64,000 nt of DNA from Rhypophila decipiens (Eukaryota; Ascomycota; Sordariomycetes; Sordariales; Naviculisporaceae): contig MU858202.1 of assembly GCA_033297075.1 (NCBI GenBank), positions 27,751 to 91,750 of the forward strand, given 5' to 3'. This document shows, piece after piece, positions 1 through 11,262 of the stretch (its first letter is position 1; every line of letters begins with the position of its first letter). Under the pieces are notes generated by a model, which saw only the letters and a program-made list of their open reading frames with translations, did not search any database and was not told the origin of the DNA. The position numbers and the translations under genes were made by a program.

Positions 1-599
1 AATCTATGTACTTGTTAGGTCTATTCAGCCTTTCAGCGAGCGGGTGGTTTACGTGTAGGTTGACTGTTTGCGGCAGGCCCGTTCGGTACGTAATCGAGGA
101 TAGCACGCCAAACACCCCTGTCCACCTTGTGATGCCGATGACGTTGGGGGTTCCTCTCAAGATACCTACCGAGGTCGCAGTTAGATCTAGCACCACACTG
201 GTAGCGAGTGTGTGTTGAACAGAGTACATACGAACGCGCCCGTGAGGTTTATTTCTTTTCAATTTTGACATGAGCATGTCGTTCACCAAAGAAAATCCCT
301 CGTCCGCACGATTCCCAAGTGAGAGGGTGTCAACCCTTTCTCTCGAGCAGCTAAAGCGAACACTGGCGTTATCTCTTATCATGATAGGGACCCGTATTGC
401 CATGCAGGCGTGCAGCCCTCTTCTCAAGCCACTTGCTGTGTATTTCGATATATAGTCCTTTCGACCAAGTCAAAGCGTGAAATCACATGCGCCTGTCTCT
501 TGCTTCCGTCGCAAAGCCGGTGTCTCTTGTAGTACTACATACAATTACAGTTCTATATAGGTATAGGAGCTAATAAAGAGGTAATAATACCATACTCCT
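1..599. other. Intergenic, left edge
   Basis: I see no supportable gene here. The open frames are short (70 codons or fewer) and show none of the C-ending codon preference of the real genes nearby. The right part, next to the COX11 stop, probably holds the COX11 3' untranslated region. A neighbour off the left edge cannot be excluded. Confidence 0.5.
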
Positions 600-1762
600 C
601 TACGGCGCTCCTGGGATATTCTTAAAGTTCCCGTTATCATCGTATTTGGCCTCTGCAATTCCATCGTTAGCTTGATTTCGCCCCCAACAACAAACTCGAG
701 ACAGAAAGAGACTTACTGAAAAAGGTATACGACAAGGTAACCGTCTCGACGCCCTTCATATTCAAATCATTCAGCAGATCCGGGTCCAGGTAAAAGAACA
801 CCGGCATATCCACCGTCTCGCCCGCGTTCAGCCGCTGCTCCTCGAAGCAGAAACACTGGATCTTGCTAAAGTACGGAGCCACCTGCGCAGGCGTCACGCT
901 GTACGTTGCTACCCCAATGATGTCCTGGTCGCTCTTGTTCGTCGCCGTGTAAAACGCCAGCGCCGTCTCGCCCGGGAGAACTCGCACTTCGCGCTGCTGT
1001 GGTACGAATTTCCACGGCAGCATGTCGGAGACCGAGGAGTTGAATGTCACCCGGATCCGCTTCGCGTCCTTCACGGGTTCAAGCCTGCTCGCGAGGTCCT
1101 TGTCGTCGTCGCTGCTGAAGCCGCCTCCATGCGCTCGAACGGGCTGTCCGCCGTACCCTGTAGTTTGGCAGATCTGTTGGAGATCCCCTGATTAGCGAAG
1201 GAACTCTGTCCAAGGGTCTCGCTGTGCCGAGGGAGATATGTACCATCTTATACATTGGCACCGAGCCGTAGGAGAAAGCCACCGTGCCCAAGATGATGCT
1301 GATTGTGTAGAACCTGTGCGCGCAAAGACGGATGAACAAAACGAATAAGCAATTGTTCAGTAGCCATCCTCATTCCAGAAGACCCAAAATTTGGTGGGGT
1401 TTTCCCCCTGCTCCGTGGACCATGTTCAATGCCCTTTCCCAAGCCCCAATCCAACTTCACAAGCTCCTGCTCGAAAAAGTAGAAGGAATGCATGAAAGAA
1501 CTCACATCACAGTCTTGTTCCTGTGGTTGTAATACTCCTGCATGCGCTCCATGCTCGGCGGATTCGTACTACTATGTGACGATCGCTGCGGTTGAGCTCT
1601 TCGAGTTGCTGTTTGCGAGAACGGAAGTCGAGCACCAGGGGTTCGCCATTGCTGCGGTTGGGTTTTCGGTTGGAACTGCTTCGGTACGCTTCGGCGACAC
1701 AGCAAACATGGAGCTTGCGATCGGGCTATCCTCCGCGTTAGGAGGCTCGATATTGAGTTCAT
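600..1762 (-). CDS. COX11: Cytochrome c oxidase assembly protein Cox11 (4 exons)
   Basis: This is the mitochondrial inner-membrane copper chaperone that delivers copper to the CuB site of Cox1. Exons are 1762-1506, 1313-1244, 1173-717 and 652-600, giving 278 aa. The N-terminus (MNSISSLLTRRIARS, residues 1-15) is a typical matrix-targeting presequence, and for that reason I start at 1762 rather than at the upstream in-frame ATG at 1849. A single membrane segment at about residues 87-107 ends in SVPMYKM, followed by ICQTTGYGGQP. The CtaG/Cox11 domain carries the copper-binding CFCF motif (Cys216 and Cys218). The last intron (716-653) splits a Lys codon, and the short last exon ends in ..IPGAP. 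Introns use GTGAGT, GTACAT and GTAAGT donors. All conserved family features are present, so the gene looks functional. It is separated from the next gene by about 580 bp that includes degenerate repeats. Confidence 0.95.
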
Positions 1763-2097
1763 ATTTGCTGTGTGGCCGTGAATTGGATGTTGACTTTCAC
1801 AGTTGTCAGTACATTCATTGGTGGGTAGCGCTGAGACGAACGGATACACACTAGCAGTTTAGTGGCCCAAGCTTCCACTGATACCCCCTGTGAAAAGTCG
1901 TTTAAGTACCGACAGAGGACGGATCTTACGGGTATGGAACCACTCGGGTACGCTAGCAGCCAGTGGCACGCCTTTCCATGTTAATGACAAGGCATCGGGT
2001 TTTTATATTGTTTGAACCACCAAAATATCTTTGACTCATCTGCTCTGGATTTTACTAATTCTAAGTGATCCCGGGCATTGTCTCAGCCGTACGAAAT
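1763..2097. other. COX11 upstream region
   Basis: This gap lies between the COX11 start and the degenerate repeat array. It should contain the COX11 promoter. A TGACTCA heptamer (bZIP Gcn4/CPC1-type site) is present at 2032-2038, about 270 bp upstream of the COX11 ATG. One heptamer of this kind is easily expected by chance. No other feature was seen. Confidence 0.4.
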
Positions 2098-2426
2098 GAC
2101 CCTCATATGGCAACCCCTGCTCGTCCTGAGCATAATGTTGGCTGTTGAACCTGACGACGGTGGCCTTGCTGAGAACTGCGCCCAACCTCTCGGCCTGCCC
2201 AAAAATACTTATCATGTCAACATCGAGTCGTCATGAGCCATAGTGTTGGCTGTTGAACCTGACGGTAGTGACCTTGCTGAGATCGGCGCCTGAACCCTCG
2301 GTCTGCCCAAACCCCCCCCCCCCCCCCCGTTATGGCAAGGCCTACTCGTCCTTACGGTGTTGACCGTTGACCTTGACTCCAGTGACCTTGCTGCCGCCAG
2401 CGCGTGAACCCTTGGTCTGCCCAAAG
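2098..2426. repeat. Three degenerate tandem copies of the oxidase gene 3' end
   Basis: Three units of about 95-110 bp lie in tandem. Unit C (about 2330-2426) is the true 3' end of the FAD oxidase gene. Units B (about 2218-2311) and A (about 2100-2206) lie beyond its stop codon. Read on the minus strand they give related peptides: [63 protein letters not shown]. The stop codon TAG of unit C corresponds to CAG in unit A, a single C-to-T change. A run of 17 C (2312-2328) separates units B and C. Confidence 0.75.
2312..2328. repeat. Homopolymer C17
   Basis: An uninterrupted run of 17 C on the + strand lies exactly at the junction between repeat unit B and the coding unit C of the oxidase 3' end. 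Long C runs like this are slippage-prone and are also a common place for sequencing length errors. Confidence 0.9.
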
Positions 2427-3997
2427 ATTCTCTCCAGAACTCCAATGAACAGCAACTGAACGAGCGAAATCCAGACTCTCAGAGCACGATCCGCGAGCAG
2501 CAGTTCTGGCTTCTTGCCTCGGCTGAATGTCGAGTCCACAAACTCGAACGGCAACTTTGCTCCCAGATGCTCCTTCGCAACACGGAGACCGCTGCTGAAT
2601 CCATCTTCATGGAAACCATACTTAGTCCATGCTCCAGCATAGCTGATTCCACGCTTGTTCTGGATCTCATGTAGCCGCTCCTGCGCTTGGACGGCAGCCG
2701 GGGTGTAAAGCGGATGTTCATACGAGTACCTGCCCTGGACGGTCTTTGGGTCTGGATCGTGGAGAGGATTCAAGGTAACCAGTACGTCTCCAAACACATC
2801 ACGGGGAATATGCTGCAAGATATTCATGTTATACGTCAGTGAGACTTGGTCGATGTTCCCCTTGCCCGTCAGAGGAGAAGATTTGGTCATGTAGTTCCAG
2901 CTTGACCAGGCCAGCTCGGACCGAGGCATCAGGGAAAGATCCGAGTGCAAAACTGCCGTGTTCTCAGAGCACTTGAAGGTGGACATGATCTCCTTCTCCG
3001 TCTCGTTTGCCGATGCCTGGATGATAGAGTAGGCCTGGTCACCATGCGTAGCAAGAATGACGTGGTCAAAGACCCGCGAGGAGCCATCGTGAAGGTTAAG
3101 ACGGACTTTACCATCCTCCTCATTGGTGAGAGATATTACCGGAGTGTTGAGAAAGACGTGATTGGACGGGAATCCCTTCATGACAGCCTTGATATACGCC
3201 TGCGAGCCCAGCGGAATGGTGAGCCAGGGAGGTCGTGCGGCGACAGTCGAAAGAAGATGATGGTTCCACCTGACCTAACAGTTAGCTCAGTGTAACATAG
3301 TAGAACAACACATCTATGGGGGGACTGACAAGAAGCGGATCAACGTCAAGGCAGGGAACTCGAGAGAGCACTTGTCCGGACTGGTGCTCCAGACTGCAGC
3401 AGTCATCGGGATCAAATAGTCGTCCCGAAAAGCGTCGGAATAGCCATTTTTCTCCAGGTACTCTCCAATGGTCCCTTTGGCTGTTTCAGAGACATCTCCG
3501 TCGTCTGTGATCAGCAGATCCAGAGCGAACTGGTTGAAGCGGATGATGTCGAATACCATCCGCCACATCCTGGGCGAGAAGAGGTTGCCCAGCTGGCAGA
3601 AGACAGTGCGTAGATTGGTTCCTGACCACTCGAAAAGGCCGTAATCCCTTGAGACCCCAAAAGTCATCTCCGTCTCCTTTGTCGGGACATTGACATGCTT
3701 GAGGAAGTTGATGAAGTTCGCTACCGGCGTATGAGCAACAGGTCAAACAGCACTTGGGAGGCTTGACTCACGATATGTGGCAGTGTTCATGACAATGAAG
3801 CCGGTGTCAACGGCCGTCTTGTACTTCCCGTGGACGAATTCAGCGGTGTTAGTATGACCGCCGAGCCGGTCGGCGGCCTCGAAGATGTAGACATCATGGG
3901 GACTCCGATTGAGTGCCCATAGTGCAGCAATGCCGGCACAGCCGCTGCCAACAATGGCGACCTTCTTCCTGGGGACACGGTTAATCAACTTGCTCAT
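2342..3997 (-). CDS. FAD/NAD(P)-binding amine-oxidase-like protein (3 exons)
   Basis: Exons are 3997-3772, 3720-3330 and 3269-2342, giving 514 aa. The N-terminus has a Rossmann FAD-binding fold: [17 protein letters not shown] (GxGxxG), an acidic residue at the end of strand 2 (IFEAADR), then the DRLGGHTNT motif. This pattern is typical of the flavin amine oxidase superfamily, in particular the predicted NAD/FAD-binding proteins of the COG2907 type. The second half has the usual FAD/substrate domain (WNYMTKSS region) and ends in a hydrophobic segment ([19 protein letters not shown]) and a basic, Gly-rich tail. The substrate is unknown. In many bacteria and fungi relatives are linked to cyclopropane fatty acid synthase genes, but none is visible here. 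Introns use GTGAGT and GTCAGT donors. The 3' end is tandemly repeated beyond the stop. Confidence 0.85.
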
Positions 3998-5820
3998 CAG
4001 ATGGTGCTTTAACTAGACATGAGAAATCAAGCGTCGCTATATGAGCTTCATGGAAATGTCGTCGACTTGTCACAGAGCCGGGCAAGGGAGACGCTGGTGA
4101 CTTCATGTATGGTCTGCGGTGGGGGGCCCAAACCATTATATACTGGGCAAGCGACGACAAGAGTAAACTCTTCCAAGTTTCGCCTGTGACATAGGACGAG
4201 TCCACAGATGACAGCGAGGAGACATAGCTTGCTGTTGTGCATCATGGTTGTCCGTAGGTGCAGCTCGCTATGCTTGATCCAAAGCGGTCGCTGTGAGTGG
4301 GCGTGGGGCAAAACGAAGCCATTGGCTCTCAACCCGCCAGACAAGAGAATCAAGTCGAGAGATCTGCTCAGTGAAGAAGCCACTCGGCAGCAGCCAGCAG
4401 TACAAATGATGTGGTGTGTCGGGGAGCGCTGGCTGCCCAAAGGCTGCAGCAGGAGTCGCCAATGTCTCGACCATCTCGCCAATCAGAATCGAGGCGGACG
4501 AGACACCAATGGAAGAGAAAGTGGAAGCAGCAACGAGGACGATACTTACTCTACTTCTCCGTCAGAATGGCCGTCCATGTTCGCGATTCTGCTGTCAAAG
4601 GGTTGTAAGAACTCGTCGGGGCAATTCGTGATAGAGATGAAGGAAGAATCACGAAGACCTGTGGAGGTTAGGTAGGTGTTAAAGAAGTCCTCAGTGAGCA
4701 AGGGTTCACAACGGTAGGAATCGAAACACTTTCTTCAAGAACGGTAGTGACGTTGAAACGTGGTTGATGGCTTTTGCATTGCCGCGGTAGTTCCTTCCCC
4801 GGGGCTTGAGATAGAAAGCATATGATCTCCATTATCTCAACCGGTGTGAAGTGGGGCTACGAAAAACACAATGAGATGAGTGAAATCTATCGTAGACTTC
4901 TTGATACCTTCCGCGCCGATATGGGACGAAGGTTTCGATGGCAGCAACGGCGTTGACAGTGAGGAATCGAGACCCAAATCGACAACACCCCACAGGAATG
5001 CCTGGCAGCTTGGCAGTCACTCACTTCCCGGGACTCGTGCAGGGGATGGACTGCTGTAAACCACGCTAAGCATTGAACCCCAGGATCCCAATTCAACAGG
5101 CCAGCTCAACATACTACCAGGAATACTGCCTTTGCTGCTTTTATCTCAACTGGTTGAGCAAATAACCCGATATCAGAAGTATGAAGATCGGGTCGGATGA
5201 GGACATGAAGTGGTAGCCAAATATTACAAAAGGCATCAAGGTGACACCTCCTCGAGGATTACACATAGAAAGACGTGTACACCGGTGCGGGCCGGAATGT
5301 ACCTGCCCGATCCCCAGAGGTGCCCGACATAAGGTATCGTATCTGTATATATCTGAGGAACCCACGAACAAGGCACGGAGAAGACCCCCAATCTTTCTTT
5401 TCTTTATTTCATGTTTGCACATGCGAATTTCGCGATGCCATTCGCACGATTCACCAAAAGAACACAAAGACCATACCTTCTGTTGGTCTAGATTATATGG
5501 CACCTGCTTATCCGTACGGTAGGGTTACAATAGTGCCATCCATGCCCTGTTGGCCTGGCAAGCAAGATCCCGTTACACTGAGTCTTGGCTAAAGGGGGCC
5601 GGCGTTTGTCAGCTCTTGCCCCTGTCTGAAGGTCTCCCCCACATACTCGATCACGACATCAGTCATTCATGACACTGATGTTTACATACAGATGTGAGGT
5701 ATAGCATATTGTGATATCCCAAGCTTTATCAACAGATTTCTTATGTCAAGGTGATAAGGGGTCGGCTTACATATGGCACCGATACAATAAGCAAATGAAA
5801 GGGCTCTCAAGTTATCAACA
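3998..5820. other. Divergent intergenic region, oxidase / OPT transporter
   Basis: This 1.8 kb gap lies between divergently transcribed genes and so should hold both promoters. Several overlapping open frames occur on both strands at 4048-4675 (up to 155 codons). They lack recognisable domains and codon bias, and they look like chance frames. No RNA gene or repeat was noticed. Confidence 0.5.
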
Positions 5821-8303
5821 ATGGACGACCGAGAACCGCTCATCCGGCCTTCACCCGCTCCGCCCCCGGCTCCGGGGCTGGAATCCGATGCACACTCCGG
5901 GGCCCCTATACCATCCAGGAAACAGCCCCGAGTTGTGATTGAAGGGGAGAGCTTCACCGTCCGCGGAGTCCTCGTCGGTCTGTTGGTCGGTCTCGTCATC
6001 TGCTTCTCCAACATGTATTTTGGACTGCAGACAGGCTGGGTTAGCACCATGACAATGCCGGCCAGTTTGATGGGGTTTGGGTTTTTCAAGACTCTATCTC
6101 GCCATCTCAAGTTTCCATTCTCCCCGGTAGAGAATGTTCTGGTCCAGACGGTAGCCGGAAGTATGGCTATCATGCCCCTGGGCTGTGGCTTTGTTGGGGT
6201 GGTGAGTCGTTATTCGCTACATTTCTGAAGTCTTGGTGTTTTATTGACATTGTTCATGCAGCTCCCGGCCATGAATTATTTACTGAGGCCCGAAGAACAA
6301 GGTCCCATAGACCTCAGTTTGTGGAAACTCGTTATCTGGTCTTTGGGCCTTTGTTATTTCGGCGTCGTATTTGCCGTTCCTCTGTAAGTAACATGTTCAT
6401 AAGTATGGTTGCAACTTTAGCTCTCATCTCATCGCATTCACCTATCGCAGGCGTCGTCAGGTCATCATCAGGGAACAACTGAAATTCCCCAGTGGCTTCA
6501 GCACCGCAGTCTTGATCAGCGTGCTCCACGGAAAAACTCGCAAGTCCACCAGTGACGGCAAAGATGGCCAGATCGCAGCAGGTTTCGCAAGTCTAGTCCC
6601 GTCCGACGACGAGCTTCAGGCGAACACGAGCGACGCGGATGGGAGGCAGCAGGAGGAATTGGATCATGCTTCTGATTGGCGTAAGAATGTACAGGTGCTC
6701 TTGTTGTGCTTCTTCGTCTCTGGCATCTTTACGTTTGCCACGTACTTCTTCCCGATCATAAGGAATATTCCCATCTTTGGCACCGTAGCAGCGAGCACCT
6801 GGCTGTGGACACTGAATCCCAGCTTGGCATATGTCGGCCAGGGTATAATCATGGGGCCTGCTACGACGATACATATGCTACTAGGTGCTGTGGTCGGATG
6901 GGGTATCCTTTCGCCTCTGGCGAAGTATAAGGGTTGGGCCCCAGGGTCAGTTGATGACTGGGAGCATGGGAGCAAGGGATGGATCGTGTGGGTTTCGCTC
7001 GCCATCATGCTGGCAGACGCAATTGTGAGCTTGGGATATTTGGCCTCTCGATCAGCTCTCCGGTATTTTCCCGAGTTCGAGGGCCTTCTTGGGCTCAAAT
7101 CTTTACCCAACAAACTGAGATCCGTTCTCACCCGTCGAGACACGACCGGGTATACCTCCGTCTCCAGAGAGGATGACACAGATGCGCAGCCCTCCAGACC
7201 TCAAGAACCGGAGATCGCAGCTCTCGACAGCGACGAGATAGAATCCTCAAAAGACGAATCCGAAGACCAAGACGACGCACCGGCGAATCAACAAATCCCC
7301 GACCGCGTCGTGGCCATTGGTCTAGTCCTCTCCATCATCTTCTGCGTCATCTGCATCCACATCGTCTTTGGCGATCTGGTGCCCCTCTACGCAACCATCA
7401 CCGCGGTGTTCATGGCCCTCGTCCTGAGCATCATGGGCGTTCGCGCTCTAGGCGAGACAGACCTCAACCCGGTATCAGGCATCAGCAAACTCGCGCAGTT
7501 ATTCTTCGCCCTGATTATACCCCAGTCCAACAAATCCAGCGTGCTGATCAACCTAGTCGCAGGGGCTGTCTCAGAAGCCGGCGCCCTCCAGGCGGGTGAT
7601 CTGATGCAGGATTTGAAGACGGGGCATTTACTTGGTGCTGCTCCGAGTGCCCAGTTCTGGGGACAGGTCATCGGAGCGACGGTCGGAGCTGTGGTGAGCG
7701 CGTTTATATATAAATTGTACACGGCTGTTTATACTGTTCCTGGGGACTTGTTCCAGGTGCCGACGGGGTATGTCTGGATTTTTACCGCCCGGTTGGTTAC
7801 GGGTGAGGGATTACCGCCTTTGGCTAGGGAGTGGGCCATGGGGTTTGCGACATTGTTTGCAATTACTACGGTGGTCAGGATCTATTTTGGGGGCGATAAG
7901 AGGCTGCAGGCGATGATACCCGGGGGCATTGCGGTTGCTGTTGGTGAGTATTCTGTTGACCTACCTTCTATCCTTTGCTTTTTGAAGCTGACTATCTTCG
8001 TGACACAGGCATGTATAATGTCCCCTCGTTCACCTTGGCAAGAACGATAGGCGGCTTGTTGAGCTGGTGGTGGGTGACTTATAAAGGGTGGCGCGATACA
8101 CCCTTAATCGTGCTCGCATCGGTATGTCCAAGTTCAGTCCTCGCAAACAACACTTTGAACTATAACATGGGAAGCAGAACATCAGTTAGCTAACCACGCG
8201 GTGGGCTTCTTGCCTATTACGCTCACAGGGTTTCATTCTTGGAGAAGGATTTTTGAGTATCGTCAACTTGATCATGCAGAGCGTTGGTGTACCTCATCTC
8301 TGA
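5821..8303 (+). CDS. OPT superfamily oligopeptide/metal-chelate transporter (5 exons)
   Basis: Exons are 5821-6201, 6262-6383, 6451-7943, 8009-8121 and 8229-8303, giving 727 aa. The protein is polytopic, with a Pro-rich cytosolic N-terminus followed by the OPT opening signature (FTVRGVLVGLLVGLVICFSN, then MYFGLQTGW). The C-terminal half carries NPVSGISKLAQLFFA, the NLVAGAVSEAGALQAGDLMQ loop and FILGEGFLSIVN. This layout matches the YSL-like branch of the OPT family, represented in yeast by the uncharacterised ORF YGL114W. The substrate (small peptides or metal chelates) cannot be told from sequence. A Ser/Asp/Glu-rich cytosolic loop (about residues 395-440) sits in the middle. The last two exons are short, and their junctions are supported by frame and family sequence. 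The start ATG follows a stretch without in-frame ATGs. Confidence 0.9.
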
Positions 8304-8818
8304 GCCTTAGTTTTCATTGGAGACAGGGTTTTTTTTTTTTTTTTTTTTTTTGGATAAGTGCAGAATGTTACCAGCGTAGAAACAGAGAGACTAGACATTT
8401 AATGTGATAATTATACAGTTATTTATTAGACAGCGTAGTACACAAGGTAGTAGCTACATCTATTCTCCCCAGCATGGTTGCTGTTTTCTTTGCACATAAT
8501 TCTGGATCTGGGTTAGCAACATCTTGGAAGAATATGACTGGGACGGCACAGTACCTCTGGATTTATCAATTGGGCTACATACTGATGCCCCTTGGCTGGT
8601 TGTTCTGCCATGCATGACATCCAGTCAGTGCATGACAGGTCGTGTCGTTGATAAGCAGCGCAATCCGCCGCGATCAACCCAGCTCAAGCAGGTCGACGGC
8701 AAGCCAACCAGCGGCGGGTATCAAAACCATACCGGTAAAATACTTTTGCTGGGCCCAAAATCGAACCCACCCCAGCTCAATCATAGATATCCCATACAAG
8801 ATACATTCATCACGGATA
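8304..8818. other. Convergent 3' region with poly-T
   Basis: This 515 bp gap separates the stop codons of the OPT transporter (+) and PRP3 (-). It contains a 23-nt T run at 8329-8351, just after the OPT stop, and otherwise presumably the two 3' untranslated regions. A sequence resembling a T-arm (GGGTTCGATT on the minus strand near 8750) does not fold into a tRNA. Confidence 0.6.
8329..8351. repeat. Homopolymer T23
   Basis: An uninterrupted run of 23 T begins 26 bp after the OPT transporter stop codon. It is probably a slippage tract in the 3' untranslated region. A retroposed poly-A tail is less likely, because no adjacent element is seen. Confidence 0.9.
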
Positions 8819-10303
8819 TCAAGTCATAGTCTTGGCCTGCGTCCAGAAGTTATCCATCTTCCTCAAAGCCAGAAACTCCCTGGCCTCTTCGTCCGTTTCG
8901 AGCACCTTAGAGCCCCACTTCCTAAACGTCTGGGCCTTGACCTCGCCCTCAAAGACGAGCACGCACTTGTTGGCAGACAAGTCCTTCAGGTTCCCCTCGT
9001 CATCTTCACCCCTGAGCCACTCTCGCCCACCGGTGTCCTTCTCGCGAGCAGGCAACGACTCGGTCCAATTAATCCTCCTAAGCATCAGCTTCTTGTAGTT
9101 GTTGATGCTGTGCTCGCCGCCCTCGACAATCACGAGATTGAACTTCGGGTTCATGATACACACACCGTTGAGCCCGTTCTGGGTGGCGTTCATGCTGATC
9201 TTGTACCTGTGCTGTCCGTTGGCCAGTGAATTGATCTTGAACACGAGAATGTGAATACCCTTGGAGGCGTCCTTGGCCTGGTTCTGGGCGAGCTTCTCGT
9301 GCCGTTCCTCCTTGGTCAGTTTGCGCTCCTCGTTCGCCTGCATGTGCTTGTCGAAACGCTCGGCGATCTCACGGTTCACGCGCGCCTCGACTGCCGTGGG
9401 GTCTTTGACTGCCTCTTCGCCAAGGACGCGCATCATGTTGGATTTCTTGACCTTGGTTGGATCTGCCGGCAAGAGGCCCAGTCGTTGCTTAGCCTGCTTC
9501 TCCTTCAGGTTCTCCATGCGCCGTTGCCTGCGCAGCTTGTCCTGCTCCTTGGGCGTCAGGTACATGGGTTTCGGCTCTGGCGCTAGTTTGTCCTGTGGCG
9601 GCTCGATAGCGACGGGATGTTGGACGTAGATCGTGACGATGCTGTCGGGTGTTGTGATTTTGAGTGACTCCGGGACATTGCTATAGTCTTTGCCATCCAC
9701 AAGAGCCTCGTCCCACCACTCAATGTCTGGAGGCGCATCAACGGCCCATGCCTTCTCCACATCGCGATCCTCGTCCGCGCCGGCTTTCCGAGCCTGGTCC
9801 GCGATCCTCTTTTTCATGGCCTCGAGGGCCGCCTGTCTCCGCAAGGCATTGGCCATCTGGATGTATTTGCCTTTTTGGTTGAAGATGAGCTGTTTGGAAG
9901 GCCGCGCCTTCCCCGCCGCTCCATGGCTTGATTCTAGGTATGGGTTCACTCGAGTGCCATCCGGGCCGGTAGCAGTCGAGAAGCCGGCGGGCTTCTTTTT
10001 GAATGATGATGCGAAGGCATCGGATCGGCGAGTTGCAGCGGAACCAGTGGACGTCTCGCCCATTCTGCCGCTCGGGCTGTTGAGGTCGGCGAGCGCAGGA
10101 TGTACGGGGACGTTCAGGCCACCTTTGGCTTTTGGAGTTCCCACCGCAGCAGCGACACGGTCTTTGAGCGCGGCCAGGCGATCGGCTGCGGACTTGAGTT
10201 TCTGAATTTTGGAGCTTGAGTCGTGATGGGGACCGAGCACGCCGTGATCGACGGGTCGATCCATGCTAGATGCTCGATTCTCTCTCGGGTTTGTTGGCGA
10301 CAT
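8819..10303 (-). CDS. PRP3: U4/U6 small nuclear ribonucleoprotein Prp3
   Basis: This single-exon gene (494 aa from the ATG at 10303) encodes the pre-mRNA splicing factor that binds the U4/U6 duplex in the U4/U6.U5 tri-snRNP. The N-terminal third is Ala/Lys-rich. The central PRP3 domain includes a tract around NPYLESSHG and KGKYIQMANALRRQAALEAM, then charged helices with KEQDKLRRQRRMENLKEKQ and KSNMMRVLGEEAVKDPTAVE. The C-terminal domain (DUF1115 type) includes HILVFKINSLANGQHRYKIS, NLVIVEGGEHSINNYKKLML and NWTES. Length agrees with other fungal Prp3 proteins. An in-frame ATG at 10417 would add 38 residues rich in Ser, Pro and Arg. I prefer 10303 because the conserved part does not need the extension. 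The gene shares a ~1 kb divergent promoter region with RPA190. Confidence 0.92.
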   Translation of the reverse strand: MSPTNPRENRASSMDRPVDHGVLGPHHDSSSKIQKLKSAADRLAALKDRVAAAVGTPKAKGGLNVPVHPALADLNSPSGRMGETSTGSAATRRSDAFASSFKKKPAGFSTATGPDGTRVNPYLESSHGAAGKARPSKQLIFNQKGKYIQMANALRRQAALEAMKKRIADQARKAGADEDRDVEKAWAVDAPPDIEWWDEALVDGKDYSNVPESLKITTPDSIVTIYVQHPVAIEPPQDKLAPEPKPMYLTPKEQDKLRRQRRMENLKEKQAKQRLGLLPADPTKVKKSNMMRVLGEEAVKDPTAVEARVNREIAERFDKHMQANEERKLTKEERHEKLAQNQAKDASKGIHILVFKINSLANGQHRYKISMNATQNGLNGVCIMNPKFNLVIVEGGEHSINNYKKLMLRRINWTESLPAREKDTGGREWLRGEDDEGNLKDLSANKCVLVFEGEVKAQTFRKWGSKVLETDEEAREFLALRKMDNFWTQAKTMT

Positions 10304-11262
10304 CTTGGAAAGCGTAATCGAAATTGTATCTCGAGGAAGGTGTGGGCGATTTTGCGGCCGCTGAAGGAAGATGGAGGATGGTGCCCGAGTGCTTGGACTG
10401 AGGACACGCGATTGCAAGAAGCCAAAGGGTATAGAACTTAAATACTTTTTTTTGCTCTGGTTTCTTCGACAGGATCAGATTTAAGTTTAGGTCCTGGCCG
10501 TATGACAACTTTGTCTTTTGTTTTCTTGAACCGACGACTCTGCAGTGGTATTAGTACAAGTACCCTGTATGGATAAAACCTCGCCACTGGTCCAAACAAA
10601 GCTTAAGGCAGCGCTGCGGCTGTACCCGTAGCTGATGCGATTGATAAGATAAGAGCTGAGTTTTGAGGGCTGCATAACCGACGAGGGTGCTGTGGAACAT
10701 GTGCTTGGCCTGCTGATGCCAGGACTTCGGGAATACCGTATTGTATCAATATGTATTGAGTGACCTCGTACGGATATGGGATCTCTCACAATCCTTATTA
10801 TCGAACGAACAGTTAACCTTGAAGGAGACAAGCATCTTGACAACATACTAGGATCGATTATTACCAGATCAGCCTAATGGATGCAGCTTGCACAGGGAAC
10901 TTGGGGAGGCACGGTTACGTTCACTCTGACTGCGGAGGACAATCTCGCTGACACTGACACCCACTCTGATCTGTTGGTGGCTTGGTGACTGTTCGATCCA
11001 ACTGCCGGAGTTGAATCTTATTGAGAAGGAAAGTGGTTATCTTGGAGGTGCAGAAGGTTTGGACTTTTCAAGCCGTGCACCCGTTTACATGTGTAACGGG
11101 TAACGGGATAGTGGGGTGCGAGAAAGCTGCCCCACACCTAGTCTCAATCTGCCACCAAAGACCGCCAAAAAAAAAATATTATCGTTCTCGCCCAAAGTTC
11201 GAGATCCAATTCTCCAGACGATAGAATTGCTGCGAGGTCCCTCTGCTCACCACGACGCGACC
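10304..11262. promoter_or_regulatory. Divergent promoter region PRP3 / RPA190
   Basis: The region is 959 bp between the PRP3 start (-) and the RPA190 start (+), so it must drive two basal RNA-metabolism genes in opposite directions. No canonical TATA box stands out. The leader just upstream of RPA190 has an A-rich stretch near 11167. No hidden gene is supported. Confidence 0.55.

Noticed and set aside
4048..4675. Overlapping frames of 144-155 codons on both strands
   Set aside because: Mutually overlapping, Arg/Ser/Leu-rich and without motifs; they are probably chance frames in the divergent promoter region.
8700..8800. Possible minus-strand tRNA (GGGTTCGATT near 8750)
   Set aside because: The flanking bases do not form a five-pair T stem, and no A-box or acceptor stem is found at the right distance.
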